Assembly (NCBI GenBank): GCA_031272575.1
Contig: JAISTO010000210.1
Coordinates: 1 to 15,768, forward strand
Origin: Treponema sp.
GTDB lineage: Bacteria > Spirochaetota > Spirochaetia > Treponematales > Breznakiellaceae
Length of the DNA stretch: 15,768 nucleotides
Direction: 5' to 3'
Shown here: in pieces, positions 6,601 to 12,411 of the stretch
Layout: each line of letters opens with the position of its first letter
How positions within the stretch are numbered: position 1 is the first letter of the stretch
The notes under the pieces: generated by a model
Told to the model about the DNA's origin: nothing
Seen by the model: only the letters and a program-made list of their open reading frames with translations
Databases searched by the model: none
Position numbers and translations under genes: made by a program

Positions 6601-7091
6601 ACGTTATCGATCATCTGCGAAAAGTCGAGGCTCGGGATATTGGTGAAGGCGGCGTCATTCGAAGAGAGCACCGAGCCGCCGGTCATCAGCATCGAAAGGC
6701 TCCCGCTCGAGACGACCGGGATAACCACGCCGCGCTCAACGTCCACGCTGGCGCCCGCCGCCGTCATCGACATGGTGATGAACGAGTTTGCCCCCATGTC
6801 GATCACGTCCCCGGAACTGATCGAGATGCGCACCGCAGAGTCGTCGCCCGTGCGTATCTTGTCCCCCGGGTATAGGGGGAGCCCGCCCGAGGCCTGCTCC
6901 CAGACCGTCCGGCTCGACAACTGCCGCTGAACGATTCTCTCGACCCTCTGTACTTCGCCTATGGGCTGCTGGTTGATGATTATGAGCCTGCGGTTCACAT
7001 CATCGAAGAAGTGAAAGCCCCCCCATGCGGCGCCGGCAAGGGGGAAAATGACAAAAATGATATTTGCGAGGGTTTGGAGAAATTTGTTCAT
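3621..7091 (-). CDS. Giant envelope protein: FecR-like region, eight FlgD/Ig-like repeats, C-terminal OmpA domain
   Basis: 1156 residues. A hydrophobic segment at about 5-26 is a signal peptide or membrane anchor. Residues ~55-130 resemble a FecR-type domain (LYPGDKIRTGDDSAVRI then DMGANSFI). Eight Ig-like repeats of ~105 residues follow, with FSPN-DG motifs at 188, 297, 512, 723 and 929 and degenerate versions at 405 and 616; the seventh lacks the motif. Each repeat has a W/F-D/N-G turn (243, 351, 458, 561, 669, 772, 876, 984). Residues ~1038-1156 form an OmpA-like peptidoglycan-binding domain ending NRRVEFILIR. The canonical aspartate of H-T-D is Asn (HAN, 1084-1086); the arginines of LSERRA are kept. 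The start has GGAG six bases upstream and lies 3 nt after the kinase stop, so the two are coupled. Probable role: periplasmic or outer-surface structural protein attached to the cell wall; exact function unknown. Confidence 0.88.
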   Translation of the reverse strand: MNKFLQTLANIIFVIFPLAGAAWGGFHFFDDVNRRLIIINQQPIGEVQRVERIVQRQLSSRTVWEQASGGLPLYPGDKIRTGDDSAVRISISSGDVIDMGANSFITMSMTAAGASVDVERGVVIPVVSSGSLSMLMTGGSVLSSNDAAFTNIPSLDFSQMIDNVVISAIQPTVSLSFSDTFFASDASFSPNGDGVKDTLPLFVGVPSDTGISGWALIVLDERGGIQRTYSSADGTAPPSKIEFDGKNDRGRVIADGIYHWQLSVRYRNGYLANAISPAFSVDSAPPAAQITPQYTTFSPNNDGKRDTIIFNQMGSREVSWTGEIRAANAEPGAAPVRNIRFTGALPQEFSWNGMTDGGSVAPDGEYTYRVSCTDQAGNSMISMPVSFTLSTADTPVKFTAGAKAFSPTAQGAANRIILTPEVAVVSGLLSWSAAIVDAAGNTVRTFSGSGRMPASLSWDGRTDEDAKAPDGLYTASLVLRYEQGNEPEARTEPFVLDTVPPRAAFSVPYTAFSPNGDGIREDIPIVVTTEGNDEWQARIADRQGKVVRAWAWKGSAPSVVWDGRDGAGNPLPDGDYRFSLSAVDEAGNTGVVPAPLSISMSRADTPVRIAADKRAFSPGSAGSAGTIAFRPQAALSEGITSWQVDMLNTSGVPVRSFTGTGALPASLSWDGKATDGSKAPDGTYRAGLQVRYDMGNEPSSVSEPFVIDTLAPVGDVSVPYTMFSPNADGQRDTLPINVRTEGADRWTAAITSESGKEVRAWNWTGRAPELIWDGRDQSGARAADGAYRFSLNSSDEAGNRFTKTIDGIRMDSSVPRLSLTSSAQAIGSRRWSSASLVITATHREGVELWRLDIRDERGETIRSFSGTETLPAQIVWDGRNAAGVQQEGSFTPQLIVQYTKGDRSAAQAMPITIDTAGPVLSFSSSPEYFSPDNDGENDVLTINLGAKDASGIADWSFEIREPQPPHPRFYRVEGKGAPSPRMTWNGRSQRGELVQAATDYPYTYTVTDILGNTSKLEGHIGVDVLVIRDGDQMRLNVPSIVFRSDNADFNGLSQDVVNNNNRILRRIAQILNKFPEYRVRVEGHANPVIRTQAEQDTELQPLSERRARAVVDFLVNFGVNRGRLSSVGVGGSRPVAAFEDRNNWWKNRRVEFILIR

Positions 7092-7094
7092 GGC

Positions 7095-10000
7095 CTACTC
7101 CAGCGCCATGAGCAGCCTGCTCCGCAGCGCGGACACCCCCTTCAGCATGGGGAGCGTCTGCGCGGCGCAGTAGCGGACCTCGGCCGCGGACTTTTTCAGA
7201 TCCGCCGCCTTGCCCGCCATCTCGAGTTTCCGCGCCTGCTCGGAAAGGTCCATAGCCCCGAGCATCGCGAGGGAACTCTTTATGCCGTGCGTCTTTATGG
7301 AGAAGTCCTTCCAGTCCCGCCTGCGCGCGTCATTGATGATCGCGTTTTTGAGGGGCTCGAAATCATCGCAGAACTGCTTGAGCATCGACTTGTAGAACGC
7401 GGGGTCCCCCGCGCAGAACTCGAGCCCGGTCTTGACATCGAGCCCGGGCACCTTCGAGACACGGGCGAGGGGGTCGGCCTCCGGAGCCGGGGCCTGCGCG
7501 GGGGCGGGCGCGGGCGCGCTTGCCGCGGGGTGCGGCGCCTGGGCGGGCGCGGGCGCGGCCTTGGCCGGGGCCGTCGCCGGGGCGGGCGCCGCGGGGTGCG
7601 GCGCCTGGGCGGACGCGGGCGCGGCCTTTGCCGGGGCCTTCGCCGGGGCGGGCGCCGCGGGGTGCGGCGCCTGGGCGGGGGCAGGCGCGCTTGCCGCGGG
7701 GTGCGGCGCCTGCGCGGGCGCCTTCGCCGGGGCATTCGACAGGGCGGAGTAGGCCGTGCCTATGCCGTCCGGGCTCTTGGTGAATAAAATTTTCTCCTGG
7801 GGGAGCCACTTGGCCAGGATCGCGTTCAGCGCCGGATCCGTCATGGGCTTCGAAAGGAAGTCGCTCATGCCGGCCTTGAGGCATTCTTCGGTCGTCTCGG
7901 TCATGGCGTTGGCGGTAAGGGCCACGATCGGCATAATCCTGAAGCGGCCCCCCTGAGCGCGGATTTTCTTCATGGCGGAGATGCCGTCCAAATTCGGCAT
8001 AAGGAGGTCGAGGAAGACCAGATCGTAGCCATCGCCGGTTTTTTCTTTGGCGATGACCTTGTGGTACGCGTCGAGGCCGTCGCAGGCGGTGTCCGCCTTC
8101 ATCCCGTGTTTTTCGAGGAAGCCAAGCGCTACTCTTAGATTGATCTGGATATCGTCCGTCACCAGTATCCGCGGGACGAAGCCGGTCCGCGCCCGCACGA
8201 AGCGATTGCGATCCTCGGTGCTCTTTATCTTGCGCAGGTCCCCCGGCACCAGCGGGAAGGTGACCGTAAAGGTGGAGCCCTTGCCGTACTCGCTTTCCAC
8301 TTTGATCGTGCCGCCCATCATCTCGACCAGTTGCTTCGTGATCGCCAGTCCCAGGCCCGTCCCCTGAATCGTGCGGGTTTTTTGCGCGTCGAGCCGCTGG
8401 AAATTGCCGAAGAGTTTGGGAATTTCCTCTTTTTTGATGCCGATACCCGTGTCCTTCACCGTGAAGACGACATGCTGCTTGCCCGTCTTGTCCGTGCCGG
8501 CCCGCAGCATGGCCTCGACACTCCCCTCGGAGGTGTATTTGATCGCGTTGCTCATGATATTGGTGAAAATCTGCCTGACGCGAATCTCGTCCCCGAAAAG
8601 ACAGCGGGGCACCCTCGGACTCTTTTTGGTAAGGAGCGCGAGAGACTTCGCGGCCGCGGAGAACGAATTCACCTTCCCCACGTTATCGAAGAGGGCGTAC
8701 AGATCGTAATGCACCGGGACAAGTTCCAGTTTGCCGGCTTCGATTTTTGAAATATCGAGGATGTCGTTGATGATATTGAGGAGCGCGGTGGACATCATCT
8801 GGATATCGTGAAAGTAGGATAATTGCTTGGCCGTCAGGTTGCTGGCGTCCATAATTTCGATCATGCCCATAATGGCGTTCATGGGGGTGCGGATTTCGTG
8901 GCTCATCGTCGCCAGGAAGTCGCTCTTTGCTTTCGATGCCGCGTTCGCTATCTGCGTCTGCTTTTCCAGGGCCGCGGTACGATCCCGCACCGTGCGCTCG
9001 AGGCCCTCGTTCATATCCCGCAGTTCCTGGTGCGTCTTTTTCAGGGACTCGCTCATGCTGACGAAACCGGTCCCGAGCACCGCCAGTTCGTCCCTGCCTT
9101 TTACCTCCAGGTGGATGTCGTAATCCCCCTGCTTCACCTGCTGCACCGCCTGCACGAGGCCCTTAATCGGCCGCGTGATCGAGCGCGAGAAGAACCACGC
9201 AAAACTGATCGCCACGCTGAGGATCGCGACCGCCAGGTAGACGTTCCGCCTCACCGTCGCGCGGACGCTTTCAAACACGGTCGTGTAGGAGACCTGCGTC
9301 ACCACGACCGAGTCGAGGCGCTGGAGTTTTTTGAAGGCGCAAAAGTACTGCTCCCCGGAAAGGTCTTTTATGACCGTCTGCATATCCATTAAGTCGGTGG
9401 CCATGAGGATGCTCTTGACCGCCTCGGTCTCCCGCGCGTCCCCCGCTTTGAGGGTGTCGCTGTTACTGTGCACGAGGAGCTCGCCGCCGCCGCTCAGCAT
9501 GAACGATTGGCTGGTGCCCGTGCCGAAATCGGTTAGGTATTGTTGGGATGAAAAGAAGATCGCGATCCCCTGGGACTTGCCGGAATCCGTGGGAAAGAGC
9601 ATCGCGATCATGGGGAAATTGAATTGACTGCTCACATTGCGGAGCACCGCGGAGCCGTACGCCGCGGCGTCGAGGTCGTCCCGCACCGTGCCGAGGACCG
9701 TGTCGAGCAGGCCGGTGTCGATTTTGTTGACCGCGAAAAAGGAGTCGTTCACCAGGCGGATCTCCGGGCTGTCCGTGCCGGTAACCCCGCCGGCCACCAC
9801 TATGGCCGCGATGCCGCGGTGTACGCGGAAGAAGTTTTCCATGGAGATATCGCGCAGGGACTGGGACGGCGAGGCGGCCAGCACCCCCAACTGGAGGCGC
9901 GATTCGTCCATTATGCTCTGGATCGATTCCTCGACCCGTTGAGAGCGCTGCTGGTTCGTGTAGTAGTTGTTCGCCTCGGCGGTGACGCGCACGTCCCCCG

Positions 10001-10139
10001 AGATGATCACCGAGATGATCAGGGTATTGACCACCAGCGCGAGCAGCAACAGAACAACGACCCCCGTGCCGAATTTAAGCCAGAGGGGACGCCGGACGCG
10101 CTCAATTTTGACCTTAGACGCCTTTTTTTTTGCAGCCAT
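7095..10139 (-). CDS. Membrane hybrid histidine kinase with receiver and HPt domains
   Basis: 1014 residues. TM1 is at ~24-47, followed by an extracytoplasmic Cache-like sensor (~48-298), TM2 (~299-317), a HAMP domain (318-370) and a short coiled coil. HisKA carries the phosphoacceptor His414 in SHEIRTPMN. HATPase_c has the N box NIMSNAIKYT (527-536), DTGIGI (563-568) and GTGLGLA (593-599). The receiver (~656-775) has Asp662/Asp663, phosphoacceptor Asp711, Thr742 and Lys764. A Pro/Ala linker (801-890) leads to an HPt domain with His951 in HGIKSS. All residues for a full His-Asp-His phosphorelay are present. The next Asp acceptor is probably the stand-alone receiver encoded immediately upstream, whose TAA overlaps this ATG by one base (TAATG). 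AAGGA lies 6 nt before the start. Codons 3-6 contain an A9 tract where slippage would abolish the protein. Confidence 0.95.
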   Translation of the reverse strand: MAAKKKASKVKIERVRRPLWLKFGTGVVVLLLLALVVNTLIISVIISGDVRVTAEANNYYTNQQRSQRVEESIQSIMDESRLQLGVLAASPSQSLRDISMENFFRVHRGIAAIVVAGGVTGTDSPEIRLVNDSFFAVNKIDTGLLDTVLGTVRDDLDAAAYGSAVLRNVSSQFNFPMIAMLFPTDSGKSQGIAIFFSSQQYLTDFGTGTSQSFMLSGGGELLVHSNSDTLKAGDARETEAVKSILMATDLMDMQTVIKDLSGEQYFCAFKKLQRLDSVVVTQVSYTTVFESVRATVRRNVYLAVAILSVAISFAWFFSRSITRPIKGLVQAVQQVKQGDYDIHLEVKGRDELAVLGTGFVSMSESLKKTHQELRDMNEGLERTVRDRTAALEKQTQIANAASKAKSDFLATMSHEIRTPMNAIMGMIEIMDASNLTAKQLSYFHDIQMMSTALLNIINDILDISKIEAGKLELVPVHYDLYALFDNVGKVNSFSAAAKSLALLTKKSPRVPRCLFGDEIRVRQIFTNIMSNAIKYTSEGSVEAMLRAGTDKTGKQHVVFTVKDTGIGIKKEEIPKLFGNFQRLDAQKTRTIQGTGLGLAITKQLVEMMGGTIKVESEYGKGSTFTVTFPLVPGDLRKIKSTEDRNRFVRARTGFVPRILVTDDIQINLRVALGFLEKHGMKADTACDGLDAYHKVIAKEKTGDGYDLVFLDLLMPNLDGISAMKKIRAQGGRFRIMPIVALTANAMTETTEECLKAGMSDFLSKPMTDPALNAILAKWLPQEKILFTKSPDGIGTAYSALSNAPAKAPAQAPHPAASAPAPAQAPHPAAPAPAKAPAKAAPASAQAPHPAAPAPATAPAKAAPAPAQAPHPAASAPAPAPAQAPAPEADPLARVSKVPGLDVKTGLEFCAGDPAFYKSMLKQFCDDFEPLKNAIINDARRRDWKDFSIKTHGIKSSLAMLGAMDLSEQARKLEMAGKAADLKKSAAEVRYCAAQTLPMLKGVSALRSRLLMALE
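7470..7739 (-). repeat. In-frame GC-rich tandem repeat encoding the Pro/Ala linker of the kinase
   Basis: A 20-nt sequence beginning GCCGCGGGGTGCGGCGCC on the plus strand occurs at 7522, 7588, 7654 and 7693, with spacings of 66, 66 and 39 nt. All are multiples of three, giving 22- and 13-residue protein units built around AQAPHPAA. It is a flexible tether between the receiver and HPt domains. Such an array is prone to recombination or slippage that changes linker length without breaking the frame. Confidence 0.9.
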
Positions 10140-10798
10140 TACATTTCCTTTATAATCTCCTGCGCAATATCCATAACCTGTTGAATGTTGTTGTTGTGCA
10201 ACGCGAACAGCATGCGTTTCATTTTAAGGGTGACAAAACCGGAGTACAAATCGAGCGGAAACTCGTCGATCGCGCTTTGTATGCCCACGACGTTTCCCTT
10301 TTCGCATGCCTCGATGACCGACTTCATTCTTCGCCTGAGGAAGAGCATCGCCTGATCGGCGGACGCGCCCAGTTTGAGCGCCCGGTACACCTTGTTCAGA
10401 AGGGTGGCCCCCTGGTACGGCTTCACGATGTAATCTTTGGCCCCCATGCTGACCACCGTTTTTATCACGTCGGTGTCTTTGTCGGATGTCACAAAGATGA
10501 CAGGGATATACCTGCAATCCGGATGCTGCAGGATCGTCTTGAATAAATCGATGCCCGATATGCCCGGCATTTCGATGTCGAGCATCAGCAGGTCGAAGTA
10601 GGTGCCGCGAAGCATGGAGAGCGCTTCCTGCCCGCCCTTCGCGAGACTTACCCCGTAACTTTGCGCCAGCACTTTTTGCGCCAGTGTAAGACAGATGGGC
10701 ATATCGTCCACCACAAGCACCCGCGGCCGCGTCGAAGCCCGTATGTTTGCGGAAATCTGTTCGGGTTTTATCTCGCCCTTGTTTGCATCCAGAGTCAT
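10139..10798 (-). CDS. Response regulator: receiver domain with a helical C-terminal extension of unknown function
   Basis: 219 residues. A CheY-like receiver covers about 25-140: acidic pair Asp31/Asp32, phosphoacceptor Asp74 in LLMLDIEMPG, Thr104 and Lys126 in the KPY motif. A poorly conserved N-terminal ~24 residues precede it. The last ~75 residues are predicted helical and hydrophobic-patterned (MLFLRRRMKSVIEACEKGN onward) and match no DNA-binding, GGDEF or HD-GYP output domain that I recognise. The start is well supported by GGGAGG five bases upstream. The TAA stop overlaps the ATG of the hybrid kinase. It most likely takes phosphate from the kinase HPt domain and acts through protein-protein contact; no target is visible here. 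Confidence 0.92.
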   Translation of the reverse strand: MTLDANKGEIKPEQISANIRASTRPRVLVVDDMPICLTLAQKVLAQSYGVSLAKGGQEALSMLRGTYFDLLMLDIEMPGISGIDLFKTILQHPDCRYIPVIFVTSDKDTDVIKTVVSMGAKDYIVKPYQGATLLNKVYRALKLGASADQAMLFLRRRMKSVIEACEKGNVVGIQSAIDEFPLDLYSGFVTLKMKRMLFALHNNNIQQVMDIAQEIIKEM

Positions 10799-10814
10799 TT
10801 TAGCCTCCCGTTGC

Positions 10815-10851
10815 GCGTCTCTGAAAAGTCAAGGTGACTTTTTAGAGACGC
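10815..10851 (-). other. 17-bp stem-loop between thrH and the response regulator gene
   Basis: Arms 10815-10831 and 10835-10851 are complementary over 17 nt with a single non-Watson-Crick position (10823/10843) and a 3-nt loop. On the transcribed strand the stem begins directly after the thrH TAA and ends 5 nt before the GGGAGG ribosome-binding site of the response regulator gene. No U tract follows, so it is not a standard intrinsic terminator. It may stabilise the upstream mRNA, attenuate readthrough or limit access to the next gene. Confidence 0.7.
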
Positions 10852-11457
10852 TTACTGTTTGAAGAATGCCGCTATCTTCGCGAACAGTTCCTCGTAAGTA
10901 TCCACCGCTGATATACTGCTGTGGGTTTCGCGAATGCCCGCCGGGGGCCGGAAAAGGCAGCCCGCGGACGCCGCGCCGATCATCGCGAGGTCGTTGAACG
11001 AATCCCCGGCGGCGAAGACCTCCATGTTGAGGCCGCGCAGCGCCTCGACCGCACGCTTCTTGCCCTCCGTCTGCCGCAGCCGGTACCCCGTGATAGCCCC
11101 ATCCGGCGCAACCTCGAGCCCGTTGCAGAACAGCGTAGGGTACTCGAGGCGCGCCATGAGCGGCATCGCAAACTCCTCGAAGGTGTCCGACAGGATGATC
11201 AACTGCCCTGCCGCCCGCACCTGCCGCGTGAAGCCGAGCGCCCCCTCCAGAGGGGAGAGCCCCGCGATGACCCGCTGTATGTCCGGCAGTTTAAGCCCTT
11301 CCCGCCGCAGCACCCCGATACGAAAGCGCATAAGCGCGTCGTAATCCGGCTCGTCGCGGGTAGTTCGGCGCAGCTCCGGCAGCCCCACCGCCTCGGCAAA
11401 CGCTATCCAGATTTCCGGCACGAGCACCCCTTCCAGATCGAGACAGACGATTCGCAT
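10852..11457 (-). CDS. thrH: ThrH: phosphoserine phosphatase / homoserine phosphotransferase (HAD family)
   Basis: 201 residues, close to the 205 of Pseudomonas aeruginosa ThrH, to which it is similar throughout. HAD motif I is the ThrH-specific CLDLEGVLVPEIWIAFAE (Asp7, Glu9). Motif II is LSDTFEEF (Ser90-Asp91-Thr92). Lys133/Lys134 fit motif III, and GDSFNDLAM (151-159) is motif IV. The family dephosphorylates phosphoserine and can transfer the phosphate to homoserine, linking serine and threonine metabolism in the cytosol. The frame is open to a TTG at 11493, but that TTG belongs to the -35 box; the ATG at 11457 begins MRIVCLDLEG as in homologues. Its own promoter starts transcription at about the ATG. 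The downstream phosphorelay genes are co-directional after a 53-nt gap with a hairpin, so readthrough is possible. A metabolic gene beside the flagellar cluster is of uncertain meaning. Confidence 0.94.
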   Translation of the reverse strand: MRIVCLDLEGVLVPEIWIAFAEAVGLPELRRTTRDEPDYDALMRFRIGVLRREGLKLPDIQRVIAGLSPLEGALGFTRQVRAAGQLIILSDTFEEFAMPLMARLEYPTLFCNGLEVAPDGAITGYRLRQTEGKKRAVEALRGLNMEVFAAGDSFNDLAMIGAASAGCLFRPPAGIRETHSSISAVDTYEELFAKIAAFFKQ

Positions 11458-11464
11458 AAGGGAT

Positions 11465-11493
11465 AGTATAATAGTTATTTCCCAAAAAGTCAA
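11465..11493 (-). promoter_or_regulatory. thrH promoter (-35 TTGACT, 17 nt, -10 TATACT), leaderless layout
   Basis: TTGACT (11493-11488) and TATACT (11470-11465) are separated by exactly 17 nt, each matching the sigma-70 consensus at five of six positions. Seven bases then lead to the ATG at 11457, so the expected start site is the A of ATG or one base before. There is no Shine-Dalgarno sequence. It lies in the 53-nt gap after csrA. Confidence 0.85.
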
Positions 11494-11510
11494 GAAGGAA
11501 TTTGAAAAAG

Positions 11511-11729
11511 TTAGGGTTCCGCGAACAGGTCCGGCAGTACGCCGACCGAATCGGCCGCGGCCTTGTTCTCGGCCTTTATCGCGTCGAAGACTTCCTGGCG
11601 GTAGACCTTCACCTGACGGGGGGCGTCCACGCCGATACGCACCTGATCCCCCCGCACCTCGATGATCGACACCGACACCTCATCCCCGATCATGAGCTTC
11701 TCGCCGGCTTTTCGTGACAGTATCAGCAT
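11511..11729 (-). CDS. csrA: Carbon storage regulator / translational repressor CsrA
   Basis: 72 residues; a small homodimeric RNA-binding protein that recognises GGA motifs, usually over ribosome-binding sites. It begins MLILSRKAGEK and contains IGVDAPRQVKVYRQE with the key Arg44, the residue needed for RNA contact in this family. The C-terminus is about ten residues longer than in E. coli CsrA (61), as in FliW-regulated homologues where FliW binds the extended helix. The start lies inside the end of fliW (7-nt overlap), with AAGGA seven bases upstream, so FliW and CsrA are made from one message. No hairpin terminator follows; the thrH promoter begins 17 nt beyond the stop. Expected role: repression of flagellin or other flagellar mRNAs, relieved by FliW. 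Confidence 0.97.
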   Translation of the reverse strand: MLILSRKAGEKLMIGDEVSVSIIEVRGDQVRIGVDAPRQVKVYRQEVFDAIKAENKAAADSVGVLPDLFAEP

Positions 11730-12172
11730 GGAGCCTTCCTTGCCGCGGCGAGTTCCGCGCGAATGTCATGCCTGGTCTGCCAGCGGGGGTCGCTGAGGAT
11801 GGCCTGCAGGCCTGTGCGGGTCTCGCGGTTGATGACGAGCGGCCCCTGCAGGTTGGCCGTCATAAGGGCCCCCCCCGGGGGTATGGTGACGATCGCGAAG
11901 ATGAGCGCGTCCGCGGGGCCGGCGGCGCCTATGGCGCGCAGTTCGCTCCCGTCGGCGCTCAGCGCGAAGTCAGGGCGAAAGGTGAACGGGTCGATCAGGA
12001 TGAACGCGAGGTCGCGGCTTTCGAGCGACTGCAGCCAGAAGAACGGCGGCTTATCCGAATCGAGCAGCGCCCACTCGCGGCACTCCTCGAAACCCAGGAG
12101 CCCCGCCGGAAACGTGATCTTCTGCCGCTCATCAATTTCAAGCCCCCCGTAGGCTTTTGTGTTAATGTGCAA
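11723..12172 (-). CDS. fliW: Flagellar assembly factor FliW (CsrA antagonist)
   Basis: 149 residues, normal for the family. FliW binds CsrA and flagellin alternately, so that flagellin export frees FliW to block CsrA (established in Bacillus subtilis). Family features are the N-terminal TKAYGGLEIDE...ITFPAGLLGFEE (5-31), FFWLQSLE (44-51), and LQGPLVINRETRTGLQ near residues 108-123. The start is TTG at 12172 with AGGAG (12183-12179) six bases before it; nothing farther upstream can be coding because a heptad array begins at 12188. The gene overlaps csrA by 7 nt. It is separated from flgL by 235 nt occupied by a long inverted heptad repeat whose nearest copy can pair with this ribosome-binding site. 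Confidence 0.95.
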   Translation of the reverse strand: MHINTKAYGGLEIDERQKITFPAGLLGFEECREWALLDSDKPPFFWLQSLESRDLAFILIDPFTFRPDFALSADGSELRAIGAAGPADALIFAIVTIPPGGALMTANLQGPLVINRETRTGLQAILSDPRWQTRHDIRAELAAARKAPC

Positions 12173-12176
12173 TGGT

Positions 12177-12195
12177 TACTCCTTGTTGGGGAGTA
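12177..12195 (-). promoter_or_regulatory. Hairpin that can mask the fliW Shine-Dalgarno sequence
   Basis: In the mRNA, UACUCC (12195-12190, in the first heptads of the array) is perfectly complementary to GGAGUA (12182-12177), which includes most of the fliW AGGAG; the loop is the 7-nt CCAACAA. Further UACUCC copies at 7-nt multiples upstream could pair in its place. The competing partner is the G-rich arm beyond flgL. Pairing is seen in the sequence; a regulatory role is inference. Confidence 0.45.
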
Positions 12196-12257
12196 GGGAA
12201 TGGGGAGTAGGGAGTAGGACGTAGGGAGTAGGGAATAGTGAGTAGGGAGTAGGGGGC
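12188..12257. repeat. Heptad array (AGGGAGT/GGGGAGT), G-rich on the plus strand, fliW side
   Basis: Ten uninterrupted 7-nt units from GGGGAGT to AGGGGGC, with single-base variants (AGGGAAT, AGGACGT, AGTGAGT). It starts 5 nt upstream of the fliW ribosome-binding site and is C-rich in the flgL-fliW message. Together with 12331-12411 it forms a long imperfect inverted repeat with 73 nt between the arms. Confidence 0.95.
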
Positions 12258-12272
12258 GCGACGTTTGCAGAC

Positions 12273-12310
12273 TGCGCGGACTACCGTCAAGTGTTCCGGT
12301 AGTTCGCGCA
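12273..12310. repeat. 14-bp hairpin in the core of the flgL-fliW intergenic element
   Basis: TGCGCGGACTACCG (12273-12286) and CGGTAGTTCGCGCA (12297-12310) pair over 14 positions with one G-T pair and a 10-nt loop. It sits between the two oppositely oriented heptad arrays, so the intergenic DNA reads as array, hairpin core, inverted array. Confidence 0.8.
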
Positions 12311-12330
12311 ACCTACGAGCCAGGCGCAAG

Positions 12331-12411
12331 CCACTCCCCACTCCCCACTCCCCACTCCCCACTCCCCACTCCCTATCCCCCACTCCCTATTCCCTACTCC
12401 CCACTCCCTAC
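12331..12411. repeat. Heptad array (CCCCACT), G-rich on the minus strand, flgL side
   Basis: About eleven 7-nt units, first uniform CCCCACT copies and then variants CCCTATC/CCCTACT, with one 6+8 phase adjustment around 12371-12384. In the flgL-fliW message this is the G-rich arm, GGGGAGU repeated, with four or more G4 runs separated by AGU, and a GGA in nearly every unit. The last unit contains the flgL stop codon TAG (12410-12408). Confidence 0.95.

Noticed and set aside
10817..10837. TTGACT on the minus strand (10833-10828 region) as a promoter for the response regulator gene
   Set aside because: It is part of the stem-loop and has no -10 box at 16-18 nt; GGGAGG occupies that place.
12188..12411. 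CRISPR-like array
   Set aside because: The repeats are 7 nt without spacers of constant length; there are no 25-40 nt repeats and no cas genes.
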